Assembly (NCBI RefSeq): GCF_003402475.1
Contig: NZ_BFAB01000013.1
Span: 62,001-126,000 of the forward strand
DNA: 64,000 bases
Reading direction: 5' to 3'
From: Mycobacterium sp. MFM001
GTDB taxonomy: Bacteria; Actinomycetota; Actinomycetes; Mycobacteriales; Mycobacteriaceae
Below, in pieces: positions 8,043-17,256 of this stretch (positions within the stretch are counted from its first letter, which is position 1; each line of letters opens with the position of its first letter). The notes under the pieces are model-generated. The model was not told where the DNA came from. It did not search any database and worked only from the letters and a program-made list of their open reading frames with translations. Position numbers and translations under genes: made by a program.

Positions 8043-9539
8043 TCAGGGCAGGATCACCGTCCGCGTGACCGGCTCAGGCACCGACTGGCGACTGTGCAGG
8101 CCGCGCTGCAGCGCGGCCAGCAGCGCGTCGCGGGTTTCACGGGGATCGATGAGCTCGTCGAAACCCATGTGTTCGGCCGACCGGTACGACGCCTGCAACT
8201 CCGCGTTGCGCAGCCGGACGGAGAGGTCTTCGCCAGCGTGCGACGCCCGGCTCAACGCCGCGGCGCTCATTGCGCCCATCGTCGCACCGGGATAGGCGAA
8301 TGTTGCTGCCTGCGAGTCGAATCCGAGTAGCGACATCACCATCGACCCGAACCCGTACGCCTTGCGCAGCGTCAGATGCAGCTTGATCGTGGTGGCCGCG
8401 GTCTGCGCGGCGAACATCCGTGCGCCGGCGCGCAGCACCCCGGCGCGCTCGGACCGGCTTCCCGGCAGCATCCCGGGATTGTCGGCCAGGAACACGATCG
8501 GTAGGTGGAACGAGTCGGCCACCATGATGAAATGCGCTGCCTTGTCGGCGGCGTCGGCGTCGATGGAGCCGGCCAGCACCTGCGGCTGGTTGGCCACCAC
8601 CGCCACCGGGTGACCACCCAGATGAGCCAAAGCACAGATGATCGCCCGCCCGAACTGCGGCTGCACCTCGAACCAGTCGGGCCGGTCGAACACCACGTCG
8701 AGCACCGCGCGCATGTCGTAGACGCGGCGGTTGTCGCGCGAGACGATGCCGAGTAGCTCAGGTGTCGGCCGCGGCTCGGCGGTGTCGTCGGCGGGCAGCG
8801 ACGGCGGGTACGACCACGCGCTGGGCGGGAAATACGACAGGTAGCGGCGGACCTCGGAGAGCACCGCTTCGTCGTCCTCGGCAACGTTATGGATCACCCC
8901 GCTGGGCAGCGCGACATCCGGGCCGCCCAGGTCTTCCTTCGAAATGTCTTCGCCTGTCGACTCTTTCACGACGGGTGGGCCGGCGGTGAAGATCGCGCCC
9001 TGGTTGCTCATGATCCGGAAGTCGCACACCGGCGCCACCAGCGCGCCGTGCCCGGCCGACGGTCCCAGCACGGCAGCGACGGTGGGGACCCGCCCCGAGC
9101 ACTGCGTCTGGGCGAGCAGGTCGGTCGGGCTGCGCCCGTAATGCCCGCCGGTCGGTCGGAAGCCGGCGCCCTCCAGCAGCATTACCAACGGAATCTTGTC
9201 GCGCAGCGCCAATTCCGCGATGCGGTACCGCTTGGAATTACCGCCCGGCCCGATGCTGCCCGCCAGCGTGGTGAAGTCCTCGGCGCCGACCATGACCGGG
9301 GAGCCGTTGATGCAGCCGGACCCCACCACGATCGCGTCCGCGGCTGCCTCACCGCCGACCAGCGTGCCCAATTCGCGAAACGAGCCCGGGTCCAGCAGCC
9401 GCTCCAACCGTGCCCGCGCGTCGAGCTTGCCCTTGCCGCGGTGCTTGGCGAGCCGCTCCGGCCCACCCATGCCGCGCGCATACGTACGCCGACGATCGAG
9501 GTCGTCGAGCGTCTCCTCCCAATCGGGCGGCTTCGTCAT
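8043..9539 (-). CDS. Acyl-CoA carboxylase carboxyltransferase (AccD/beta) subunit
   Basis: A 498-residue carboxyltransferase with two crotonase-like halves. The first half has the GSFRELGTLVGG start and GPSAGHGA oxyanion region, and the second has FLADNPGMLPG and the GFGSMVMSLLGF region. It transfers carboxyl from carboxy-biotin to an acyl-CoA. No biotin carboxylase/BCCP (alpha) subunit lies in the window, so a partner must be encoded elsewhere. The start at ATG 9539 is preceded by AGGATACG. It is divergent from the LLM-P450-FdhF operon through a 56-nt promoter carrying an operator-like site. Homologues include geranyl-, methylcrotonyl- and propionyl-CoA carboxylases; specificity is not readable here. 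Confidence 0.87.
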   Translation of the reverse strand: MTKPPDWEETLDDLDRRRTYARGMGGPERLAKHRGKGKLDARARLERLLDPGSFRELGTLVGGEAAADAIVVGSGCINGSPVMVGAEDFTTLAGSIGPGGNSKRYRIAELALRDKIPLVMLLEGAGFRPTGGHYGRSPTDLLAQTQCSGRVPTVAAVLGPSAGHGALVAPVCDFRIMSNQGAIFTAGPPVVKESTGEDISKEDLGGPDVALPSGVIHNVAEDDEAVLSEVRRYLSYFPPSAWSYPPSLPADDTAEPRPTPELLGIVSRDNRRVYDMRAVLDVVFDRPDWFEVQPQFGRAIICALAHLGGHPVAVVANQPQVLAGSIDADAADKAAHFIMVADSFHLPIVFLADNPGMLPGSRSERAGVLRAGARMFAAQTAATTIKLHLTLRKAYGFGSMVMSLLGFDSQAATFAYPGATMGAMSAAALSRASHAGEDLSVRLRNAELQASYRSAEHMGFDELIDPRETRDALLAALQRGLHSRQSVPEPVTRTVILP

Positions 9540-9564
9540 GGTCGTATCCTAACGTCCGTTGACC

Positions 9565-9585
9565 ATACTGAATTGCTTACTGTAG
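9565..9585. promoter_or_regulatory. Operator-like site C between divergent genes
   Basis: ATACT, seven bases, then TTACTGTA, one mismatch from the consensus of sites A and B and with identical spacing. It lies in the 56-nt gap between the AccD-like gene and the LLM oxidoreductase, so one bound protein could control both directions. Confidence 0.45.
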
Positions 9586-9595
9586 CGTCAGCGAG

Positions 9596-10585
9596 ATGAA
9601 GGTCGACGGCGGGCTTTTCTGCGACCTCGCTCGGGTGCCGGAGTTGGCGGGCACGCTCGAAAAACAGGACTACGACGGCTGCTGGACCGGCGAAATCAAC
9701 CACGACCCGTTCCTGCCGCTGCTGCTGGCCGCCGAACACACATCGCGACTGGAACTGGGCACCAGCATCGCGGTGGCATTCGCGCGCAACCCGATGACCG
9801 TCGCCAACCTCGGCTGGGATCTGCAGACGTATTCTCAGGGCCGGTTCATCCTCGGGCTGGGCACTCAGATCAAGCCGCACATCGAAAAGCGCTTCAGCAT
9901 GCCGTGGAGTCACCCGGTGCGACGGATGCGTGAATTCGTGCTGGCGCTGCACGCGATCTGGTCGGCCTGGACGGACGGCACCCCGCTGGCCTTCGATGGC
10001 GAGTTCTACACCCACAAGCTCATGACGCCGATGTTCACCCCTGAGCCGCAGCCGTACCCGGCGCCGAAGGTGTTCATCGCTGCGGTCGGCGAAGCGATGA
10101 CCGAGATGTGCGGCGAAGTCGCCGACGGCCTACTGGCCCATGCCTTTACGACCACACGCTACCTGCACGAGGTGACGATTCCAGCGCTGCAGCGTGGCCT
10201 GCGTCGTGCCGGCCGTGACCGGGCCGACGTCGAAGTGGCGTGCCCGGTTTTTGTGGCGACCGATGACGACGCCGTCGCCCGTATCCGCAAGCAGATCGCC
10301 TTCTACGGGTCGACACCCGCCTACCGCAAGGTCCTCGAGCTGCACGGATGGGGCGACGCCGCGACCGAGCTGCATCAGCTTTCGCTGCAAGGCAAATGGG
10401 ATGCGATGGGCTCGCTGATCGACGACGAGATGCTCGACGCGTTCGCCGTCGTTGCACCCGTCGAAAAGCTGGCAGCCGCCTTGCGCAGCCGCTGCGACGG
10501 CGTGATCGACCGGGTGATGCCGTCCCTGCCGCCCACACTTTCCGAGGACACCGTTACTGCCGTGTTGAAGGAGTTGCGACAGTGA
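9596..10585 (+). CDS. LLM-class F420-dependent oxidoreductase (second)
   Basis: A 329-residue luciferase-like monooxygenase-fold protein. It has DGCWTGEINHDPF near residue 28, the barrel strand LELGTSIAVAFARNP, YSQGRFILGLGTQ near residue 80, and a C-terminal RCDGVIDRVMPSLP. F420-dependent redox chemistry on a small organic substrate is expected from the family. It is only distantly similar to the LLM gene at 6141. The ATG at 9596 begins the conserved KVDGGLF strand. The stop overlaps the P450 start by four bases (GTGA). Confidence 0.84.
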   Translation: MKVDGGLFCDLARVPELAGTLEKQDYDGCWTGEINHDPFLPLLLAAEHTSRLELGTSIAVAFARNPMTVANLGWDLQTYSQGRFILGLGTQIKPHIEKRFSMPWSHPVRRMREFVLALHAIWSAWTDGTPLAFDGEFYTHKLMTPMFTPEPQPYPAPKVFIAAVGEAMTEMCGEVADGLLAHAFTTTRYLHEVTIPALQRGLRRAGRDRADVEVACPVFVATDDDAVARIRKQIAFYGSTPAYRKVLELHGWGDAATELHQLSLQGKWDAMGSLIDDEMLDAFAVVAPVEKLAAALRSRCDGVIDRVMPSLPPTLSEDTVTAVLKELRQ

Positions 10586-11817
10586 GTACACCGACAATGG
10601 ACGACGCCGCCAGACTGCTGGCCGATCCGATGGCCTATACCGACGAGCCGAAACTGCATGCAGCGCTGGCTCATTTGCGCGCCCACGCGCCCGTGTCGCG
10701 GGTCGAGGTGCCGAACTACCGGCCGTTCTGGGCGATCACCAAACACGTCGACATCATGGACATCGAGCGCGAGAACATGTTGTTCACCAACTGGCCGCGT
10801 CCGGTACTGACCACCGCCGAGGGTGACGACCAGCAGGTCGCCTTGGGGGTGCGCACCCTGATCCACATGGACGACCCGCAGCACCGGGAAGTACGGGCGA
10901 TCGGCGCAGATTGGTTCCGCCCCAAGGCAATGCGAGCGCTCAAGGCCCGAGTCGACGAACTGGCCAAGATCTACGTCGACAAGATGGCCGCCGCCGGGCC
11001 CGAGTGCGATTTCGTCCAGGAGGTCGCGGTCAACCTGCCGCTCTACGTGATCATGTCGTTGCTGGGCATCCCGGAGGAGGATTTCCCGCGGATGCTGCGA
11101 CTCACCCAGGAGCTGTTCGGCAGCGACGACACCGAATTCAAGCGCGGCACCACCACGGAAGACCAAACGGCTGTGCTGCTCGACATGTTCCAGTATTTCA
11201 GCGCAGTGACCGCGTCACGGCGCGAAAACCCGACCGAGGACTTGGCGTCGGCGATCGCCAATGCCCGCATCAACGGTGAGCCGTTGTCGGACATCGACAC
11301 GATGTCCTACTACCTCATCGTCGCCGCGGCAGGGCACGACACCACCAGCGCCACCATCTCCGGCGGCCTGTTGGCGCTGATCGAGAACCCGGACCAGCAC
11401 CGCCGGCTGCGCGACGACCTCGGCCTGATGCCGCTGGCCACCGAGGAGATGATCCGCTGGGTCACGCCGGTCAAGGCGTTCATGCGCACCGCCGCAGAGG
11501 ACACCACCGTGCACGGGGTGCCGATCGCCGCGGGCGAGTCGGTGCTGCTCTCCTACGTGTCGGCCAACCGCGACGAGGACATCTTTGACGACCCGTTCGG
11601 CTTCGACGTCGGCCGCGACCCGAACAAGCACCTGTCCTTCGGCTACGGCGTGCACTTCTGTCTGGGCGCGGCACTGGCCCGGATGGAGGTCAACAGCTTT
11701 TTCAGCGAGCTGCTGCCGCGACTGAAATCCATAGAGCTCACCGGTGATCCGCAATTCGTCGCCACCACCTTCGTCGGCGGCCTCAAACACCTGCCGGTGC
11801 GCTACTCGTTCCGATAG
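10582..11817 (+). CDS. Cytochrome P450
   Basis: A 411-residue bacterial P450. The I-helix oxygen-activation motif AGHDTTS is near residue 252, the ExxR salt bridge EEMIR near residue 292, and the heme-cysteine loop FGYGVHFCLGAALAR near residue 353. It hydroxylates a hydrophobic substrate using separate ferredoxin/reductase partners, none of which is in the window. The start is GTG 10582, overlapping the LLM stop. Reading further upstream enters the LLM gene in another frame and is not supported. The CYP family cannot be fixed by eye, though its length and motifs suit the CYP125/142/189 type used on sterol-like or terpenoid compounds. Confidence 0.92.
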   Translation: MSTPTMDDAARLLADPMAYTDEPKLHAALAHLRAHAPVSRVEVPNYRPFWAITKHVDIMDIERENMLFTNWPRPVLTTAEGDDQQVALGVRTLIHMDDPQHREVRAIGADWFRPKAMRALKARVDELAKIYVDKMAAAGPECDFVQEVAVNLPLYVIMSLLGIPEEDFPRMLRLTQELFGSDDTEFKRGTTTEDQTAVLLDMFQYFSAVTASRRENPTEDLASAIANARINGEPLSDIDTMSYYLIVAAAGHDTTSATISGGLLALIENPDQHRRLRDDLGLMPLATEEMIRWVTPVKAFMRTAAEDTTVHGVPIAAGESVLLSYVSANRDEDIFDDPFGFDVGRDPNKHLSFGYGVHFCLGAALARMEVNSFFSELLPRLKSIELTGDPQFVATTFVGGLKHLPVRYSFR

Positions 11818-11829
11818 CCGTCCGGCAAG

Positions 11830-14145
11830 ATGGACGTCGTGAAGGATCGCGACGTGCGCTACGACGAGCACGCGGTGGTGGCGGCAGGACCAAAACGCGA
11901 GGCCGCCGGGGTGAAGGCGGTTCTGGTGTCGCTGCAGCGCGGGCTGGCCTCGATGGGCGCGCTGCGCACCGCCGCGGCGCTCGCGCGGGTGAATCAGCGG
12001 CACGGATTCGACTGCCCCGGCTGTGCCTGGCCGGAGGAGCACGGCGGGCGCAAGCTCGCCGAGTTCTGCGAGAACGGGGCCAAGGCGGTCGCCGAAGAGG
12101 CCACCAAGCGGGTGGTCACCGCCGACTTCTTCGCCCGGCATTCGATCGCGGACCTACAGGCGCGCCCGGAGCACTGGCTGAGCCAGCAGGGCCGGCTGGC
12201 CGAGCCGATGGTGCTACGCCCCGGCGACACCCACTACCGGCCCATCGCCTGGGACGACGCCTACCGGCTGATCGCCGACGAACTGCGCGGGCTGGACAGC
12301 CCCGACGAGGCGGTGTTCTACACGTCGGGGCGCACCAGCAACGAGGCGGCGTTCCTCTACCAGTTGATGGTGCGCAGCTTCGGCACCAATAACCTGCCCG
12401 ACTGCTCCAACATGTGCCACGAGTCCTCGGGCGCGGCGCTGGTCGACGCGATCGGCGTCGGCAAGGGCTCGGTGACCGTCGAGGACGTCACGCTTGCCGA
12501 CCTGATCATCATTGCCGGCCAGAATCCCGGCACCAACCATCCCCGGATGCTGTCGGTGCTGGAGAAGGCAAAAGCCAACGGCGCCAAAATCATTGCCGTC
12601 AACCCGCTGCCCGAGGCCGGGCTGATCCGGTTCAAGGACCCGCAGAAGGTACACGGCGTGGTCGGGCGTGGGGTGCCGATCGCAGATGAATTCGTCCAGA
12701 TCCGTCTCGGCGGCGACATGGCATTGTTCGCGGGTTTGGGCCGGCTGCTGCTGGAGGCCGACGACCGCGCACCGGGCAGCGTGGTGGACCGCGACTTCAT
12801 TGCCGCGCACTGCTCGAATTTCGCCGAGTACGAGGCGCATGCCCGCGCCGTCGACCTCGACACCGTGCAGGAAGCCACCGGCATTTCGCGGGATCAGCTG
12901 GAGCGCGTCGCGGCCATGCTGGCGCGGTCGCAGCGGACGGTCGCGTGCTGGGCGATGGGGCTGACCCAGCATCGCCATGCGGTGCCGATGATTTCCGAGA
13001 TCGCCAACGTACTGCTGATGCGCGGCATGATCGGCAAGCCCGGCGCCGGTTTATGCCCGGTGCGTGGGCACTCCAACGTACAGGGCGACCGCACGATGGG
13101 CATCTGGGAGAAGATGCCCGAGTCGTTCCTCGCCGCACTCGACGTCCAGTTCGGCATCGTCAGCCCGCGCAAGCACGGCCTGGACACCGTCGACGCGATC
13201 CGCGCGATGCGCGACGGGCGGGCCAAGGTGTTCATGGGCATGGGCGGCAACTTCGCCTCGGCGACACCGGATACCGCGGTGACCGAGGCCGCGCTGCGCC
13301 GATGCTCGCTGACCGTGCAGGTGTCGACCAAACTCAACCGCAGCCACGTGGTGCACGGCGCGACGGCGTTGATCCTGCCGTCGCTGGGCCGCACCGACCG
13401 CGACATCCAGGGCGGTGTCAAACAGCAAGTATCCGTAGAGGATTCGATGTCGATGGTGCACCTGTCGCGCGGCAGCCTGCATCCCCCCAGCGATCAGGTG
13501 CGCAGCGAGGTCGCGATCATCTGCCAGCTGGCCCGCACCTTGCTGGGTCCGCAGCACCCGGTGCCGTGGGAACGGTTCGCAGGCGACTACGACACCATCC
13601 GCGACGCGATCGCCGCCGTCGTGCCCGGTTGCGAGGACTACAACGCCAGGGTTCGCCAACCCGACGGGTTCCAGCTGCCCCACCCGCCGCGCGACTCGCG
13701 CGAATTTCCCACCAGCACAGGGAAAGCCAACTTCGCCGTCAACCCGCTGCAGTGGGTGCCGGTGCCGGAGGGACGACTGGTGCTGCAAACGCTGCGCAGC
13801 CACGACCAGTACAACACCACCATCTACGGCCTCGACGACCGCTACCGCGGCGTCAAGGGCGGCCGGCGGGTGGTGTTCGTCAACCCGGCCGACATCGCAA
13901 AGTTCGGGTTACAAGCCGGCGACCGCGTCGACCTGGTCTCGGAGTTCACCGACGGCGACGGTGACGTCCAGGAGCGGCGGGCCAAGGACTTCATGGTTGT
14001 CGAGTACGCCACCCCGGTCGGCAATGCAGCCGCCTACTACCCCGAGACCAATGCTCTGGTGGCGCTGGATCACGTTGCGGCCAAATCGAATACGCCGGTA
14101 TCCAAGGCGATCGTGATCAGGCTGGAGCCGGCTGCGGTCAGCTGA
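11830..14145 (+). CDS. fdhF: FdhF/YdeP-type molybdopterin oxidoreductase alpha subunit
   Basis: A 771-residue molybdopterin-dependent oxidoreductase of the FdhF/YdeP (Rv2900c-like) type. An N-terminal cysteine motif FDCPGCAWPEE is near residue 59, molybdopterin-binding stretches include YTSGRTSNEA and CSNMCHESSG near residues 160 and 195, AGQNPGTNHPR follows near residue 230, and a C-terminal dinucleotide-binding domain ends in GNAAAYYPETNAL. It is named as a formate dehydrogenase-like protein in mycobacteria, but the reaction of this YdeP branch is not established. No electron-transfer or FdhD-like partner is adjacent. It follows the P450 by 12 bp, and its last 8 bp overlap the convergent alcohol dehydrogenase. 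Confidence 0.85.
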   Translation: MDVVKDRDVRYDEHAVVAAGPKREAAGVKAVLVSLQRGLASMGALRTAAALARVNQRHGFDCPGCAWPEEHGGRKLAEFCENGAKAVAEEATKRVVTADFFARHSIADLQARPEHWLSQQGRLAEPMVLRPGDTHYRPIAWDDAYRLIADELRGLDSPDEAVFYTSGRTSNEAAFLYQLMVRSFGTNNLPDCSNMCHESSGAALVDAIGVGKGSVTVEDVTLADLIIIAGQNPGTNHPRMLSVLEKAKANGAKIIAVNPLPEAGLIRFKDPQKVHGVVGRGVPIADEFVQIRLGGDMALFAGLGRLLLEADDRAPGSVVDRDFIAAHCSNFAEYEAHARAVDLDTVQEATGISRDQLERVAAMLARSQRTVACWAMGLTQHRHAVPMISEIANVLLMRGMIGKPGAGLCPVRGHSNVQGDRTMGIWEKMPESFLAALDVQFGIVSPRKHGLDTVDAIRAMRDGRAKVFMGMGGNFASATPDTAVTEAALRRCSLTVQVSTKLNRSHVVHGATALILPSLGRTDRDIQGGVKQQVSVEDSMSMVHLSRGSLHPPSDQVRSEVAIICQLARTLLGPQHPVPWERFAGDYDTIRDAIAAVVPGCEDYNARVRQPDGFQLPHPPRDSREFPTSTGKANFAVNPLQWVPVPEGRLVLQTLRSHDQYNTTIYGLDDRYRGVKGGRRVVFVNPADIAKFGLQAGDRVDLVSEFTDGDGDVQERRAKDFMVVEYATPVGNAAAYYPETNALVALDHVAAKSNTPVSKAIVIRLEPAAVS

Positions 14146-15295
14146 TCCCGAAGTCGATGACTCCGCGGATGATCTCGCCGTTGAGCAGATCGGCGTAGGC
14201 GTCGTTGATGTCGTCGAGGCGGTAGCGCCGCGTGATCATCTCGTCGAGCATCAGCTGGCCGGTCTGGTAAAGCCTAGCCAGCCGGAAGACGTCCGCCCTC
14301 GGGTTGCAGGACCCGAACACCGTGCCGGCCAACGTCTTGTTCATCAGGATGAAATCCTGCAGGTTCAATCTGACCGAGTGGGTCAGCTGCGACGTCATGC
14401 CGGTGAGGACACACGTCCCGCCTTTGCGGGTGAGTTTCAGCGCGTCGCGGACGTCGTCGGGGGTGATCAGCGACGGCGCGACCACCACGGCATCGGCCAT
14501 CACCCCATAGGTCAAGTCCCGCACCAGATCCAGCGCCTCGGCGGCGGTGGCCGCGCTGTGCGTCGCACCGAACCGCAGCGCCGACTTCTGCTTGAATTCC
14601 ACCGGGTCGACGGCGACGATCTGCGCGGCGCCGTTGATGCGGGCGCCCTGGATCGCGCCGGTGCCGATGCCGCCGGCGCCGATCACGACGACGGTGTCGC
14701 CGCCACGGACCTCGCCGCGGTTGACCGCAGACCCGTATCCGGTGGGAATGGCGCACGCTAGCAGCGCGGCCGGCAGCAGCGGCAACTCGGGTTCGATCTT
14801 GACCAGTGAATCCGCCGCCACCACAGTGTGTTCGGCGAACGCGCCGATCTTGGAAATATGGCCCAATGGCTTGCCATCGGCGGTGTGGTGGCGAAAAGTG
14901 CCATCGGTCGGCATCCCCGGTGTCAGCGTGCCGATGCCGGCATCGCACAGGTATTCCATCCCCGTTGCACACCAACGGCATTGGCCGCACACGGCGACGA
15001 ACGAGGTCACCACATGATCGCCGGGCGCGAATTCGGTGACACCGTCGCCGACTTCGCGGGCGATCCCGGAACCTTCGTGGCCGCCGATCGTCGGGAACAT
15101 GGTCGGCAATCCGAGCGAGCGCAGCACCTCGTTGGGCGCCGACATGTCGCCCTTGAGGATGTGGTCGTCGGAGTGGCAGAGTCCCGCGGCGGCCATCTCG
15201 ACCAGAACCTCACCGGCGCGCGGCGGGTCGAGTTCGAATTCCTCGACAGACCAAGGGCCTCCGACGTCGTGCAGGATTGCCGCGCGGCTCCTCAT
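14138..15295 (-). CDS. Zinc-type alcohol dehydrogenase (NDMA-dependent/AdhD-like MDR)
   Basis: A 385-residue medium-chain dehydrogenase. It has CHSDDH near residue 39 and GGHEGSG near residue 70 (catalytic zinc ligands), a structural-zinc cysteine cluster CGQCRWCATGMEYLC near residue 100, and the Rossmann motif GAGGIGTG near residue 205. It resembles mycobacterial AdhD and the nitrosodimethylaniline-dependent alcohol dehydrogenases, which carry tightly bound NAD. It should oxidise a primary alcohol, for example one made by the adjoining P450. The ATG at 15295 overlaps the P450 stop (ATGA), so the pair is coupled; an in-frame extension upstream would run into the P450 gene. Confidence 0.9.
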   Translation of the reverse strand: MRSRAAILHDVGGPWSVEEFELDPPRAGEVLVEMAAAGLCHSDDHILKGDMSAPNEVLRSLGLPTMFPTIGGHEGSGIAREVGDGVTEFAPGDHVVTSFVAVCGQCRWCATGMEYLCDAGIGTLTPGMPTDGTFRHHTADGKPLGHISKIGAFAEHTVVAADSLVKIEPELPLLPAALLACAIPTGYGSAVNRGEVRGGDTVVVIGAGGIGTGAIQGARINGAAQIVAVDPVEFKQKSALRFGATHSAATAAEALDLVRDLTYGVMADAVVVAPSLITPDDVRDALKLTRKGGTCVLTGMTSQLTHSVRLNLQDFILMNKTLAGTVFGSCNPRADVFRLARLYQTGQLMLDEMITRRYRLDDINDAYADLLNGEIIRGVIDFGIS

Positions 15296-16488
15296 GACGC
15301 CGGCGTGAAGGTGACCGGCAACTTGTTGGGGGAGCGGAAGGTGAGGCCGACGATCCCGGTGTCGTCGTCGGGCGCCAGCTCCAGATTCGTGACCCGGTCG
15401 AACAAGCTGTTCAACATGATCCGGGTTTCCAGCCGGGCCAGGTGCATACCGAGGCACATGTGGATACCGCCGGCGAACGCCAGGTGTGCCTGCCGGGGCC
15501 GGTGGATGTCGAAGATGTTGGGATCGGTCCACCGGCTTTCGTCGCGGTTGGCCGATCCCATGCACAAATCGACTTGCGAGCCGGAAGGGATTGTCTGCCC
15601 GCCGATTTCGACGTCTTCGGTGGTGGTGCGCGGGACGTTGGTCAGCGGGGTTTCATAGCGCAGTCCCTCTTCGATCGCGGCGGGGATCAGGTTGCGGTCC
15701 CGGTAAACCTCCGCCAATTGCTCGGGATGAGTCAGCAGCAGGTACAGGAGGTTGCCCGACGAGCGGTAGGTGGTTTCCAGGCCGGCCGGCAACAACAGCC
15801 GCAGGAACGAGATGATGGCCTCGTCGGTCAGTTTCTCGCCGTCGATTTCGGCGCTGACCAGGTCGCCGATGATGTCGTCGGTGATTTTGCGCCGTCGCTG
15901 CTCGACTTGGTCGAGGAAGTAGTCGTATAGGTCGATCGACGCTTTCAGCCCGGCCTCGATGTCGACCGGGATCGAGATCAGGTCGAACGACAACCGGCGG
16001 AACAGGTCCAGGTCCTCGCGCGGCAGCCCCAGCAGCGTCGCCGCCACCCGGGTGGGGAATTCGAACGTGACGGCCTGGACCAAATCGGCTGCGCCGTCGT
16101 GCTTGATCTCGTCGACCAGCTGATTGCAGACCGGCCCGATCACCGCCGGTTCCCAGCGCTCCAGCGCGGTGGCGCGAAATGCCTTGGCCACCAGGTTGCG
16201 GTGGTCGTGATGCTCCTTGCCGCCCATCGCCAAAATGGTGTGCCCGATGACCAGGCCGATGGTCTGGTCGTAGCCGTGCGAGCTGAAGACCCGATCGTCG
16301 CGGAAGGCGTGAAAGACGTCGTCGTAGCCGAAGAGCACCCACTCGTCGGCGGGTTTGAGCTCGTCTGGCAGCTGCGATTGGTCGGTGAGCGAACCGTGCC
16401 AAACAGGTTCGGTGCGCCGCTTGTACTCGAAGAAGGGATACGGGCTGGTTTGGCCGGTGAGGTCGAGCGTGACGGTGCTGATTGCCAT
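15292..16488 (-). CDS. Cytochrome P450 (second)
   Basis: A 398-residue P450. The I-helix reads LLPAGLETTYRS near residue 245, with Glu-Thr-Thr replacing the common D/E-T-T context. ExxR is in EEGLRYE near residue 285, and the heme loop is FAGGIHMCLGMHLAR near residue 345. I chose ATG 16488: AGGAGGG is seven bases upstream of it, but only one or two bases from the alternative ATG at 16494. It differs clearly from the P450 at 10582. It is coupled to the alcohol dehydrogenase downstream, suggesting hydroxylation followed by alcohol oxidation. Confidence 0.92.
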   Translation of the reverse strand: MAISTVTLDLTGQTSPYPFFEYKRRTEPVWHGSLTDQSQLPDELKPADEWVLFGYDDVFHAFRDDRVFSSHGYDQTIGLVIGHTILAMGGKEHHDHRNLVAKAFRATALERWEPAVIGPVCNQLVDEIKHDGAADLVQAVTFEFPTRVAATLLGLPREDLDLFRRLSFDLISIPVDIEAGLKASIDLYDYFLDQVEQRRRKITDDIIGDLVSAEIDGEKLTDEAIISFLRLLLPAGLETTYRSSGNLLYLLLTHPEQLAEVYRDRNLIPAAIEEGLRYETPLTNVPRTTTEDVEIGGQTIPSGSQVDLCMGSANRDESRWTDPNIFDIHRPRQAHLAFAGGIHMCLGMHLARLETRIMLNSLFDRVTNLELAPDDDTGIVGLTFRSPNKLPVTFTPAS

Positions 16489-16514
16489 CAGCATCCCTCC
16501 TGAGCAGCCGATGA

Positions 16515-16554
16515 GGTCCGAGGGACCGAACATCGCTATCATAGTATAAATAGC
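16515..16554 (-). promoter_or_regulatory. Inverted repeats upstream of the P450-alcohol dehydrogenase operon
   Basis: Two inverted repeats lie in the P450 leader. GGTCC-gag-GGACC is at 16515-16527. GCTAT and ATAGC with a ten-base AT-rich spacer are at 16535-16554, overlapping a plausible promoter. They could be operator sites or a leader hairpin. They do not match the operator element found at 3362, 3984 and 9565. Confidence 0.3.
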
Positions 16555-16635
16555 AACGAAGCCCAACGACGGTAGTGCCGCGGGTTGAGACGTGGTCGAA
16601 GTGCTTGCCGCGGCCGGGAATTCAGCGGCGGCTAA

Positions 16636-17256
16636 TTAGACTGGTTCGAATTTCGTGATCAGCCACTTGCCGTCGACTTTGGTCATCGACACGAGTACGC
16701 TGCTGGCCGCCATCGAAGGGTCAGGTCTGTCCTTGCTGGTGGTGCTCTGGTTGACGAAGACCAGTACCACCGCCGAGTCGGGGTGCATTTCCGACACGGC
16801 CGCCTGCACGACCTGAGCGGTGGTGGTCACCGCTTTCTCCTTGGCGGCCGGGGTCACGATCTGTTGAGTGAACTCGTCGTAGTAGTTCAGGAAGTCGCCG
16901 GTGAGGTGCGACTTGGCGGCCGCGAAATCCTGGGCGAGGGTGTCCGGTTTGTAGGACAGCAACGCGACGGTGCCCTCTTTTGCAGCGTTGACCGCCGCCT
17001 GTGCGGCGGCGTGGCTGGTCTGCTCGTCGGGCCGGTACTGCTTGAAATACAGCCAGGCGGCCAGCCCGCCGGAGGCCAGCAGCAACAGCACCAACACGAC
17101 CGGAACGACCTTGAGCCGCAGCGTGATCTTCCCGCGCGTGGCCTTCTGCGGTGCTTGCTCAACCTCGGTGGCTTTGTCGATCTCCACGCCTTCGGTGGCC
17201 TCGACATCGCGCGCCTCGTCGGTGTTTTCTGCCTCCGTCTTGTCGTCCACGTTCAC
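16636..17256 (-). CDS. Mce-associated membrane protein (Mas type), second of pair
   Basis: A 206-residue protein with an acidic N-terminal region of about 55 residues, one membrane helix (VVPVVLVLLLLASGGLAAWL, about residues 50-70), and a periplasmic domain ending SMTKVDGKWLITKFEPV. This layout is typical of mycobacterial Mce-associated (Mas) proteins, which sit next to mce operons and help Mce lipid importers. No mce, yrbE or mceG gene is present here. The start is GTG 17256, which overlaps the preceding gene's TGA by four bases. Confidence 0.8.
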   Translation of the reverse strand: MNVDDKTEAENTDEARDVEATEGVEIDKATEVEQAPQKATRGKITLRLKVVPVVLVLLLLASGGLAAWLYFKQYRPDEQTSHAAAQAAVNAAKEGTVALLSYKPDTLAQDFAAAKSHLTGDFLNYYDEFTQQIVTPAAKEKAVTTTAQVVQAAVSEMHPDSAVVLVFVNQSTTSKDRPDPSMAASSVLVSMTKVDGKWLITKFEPV

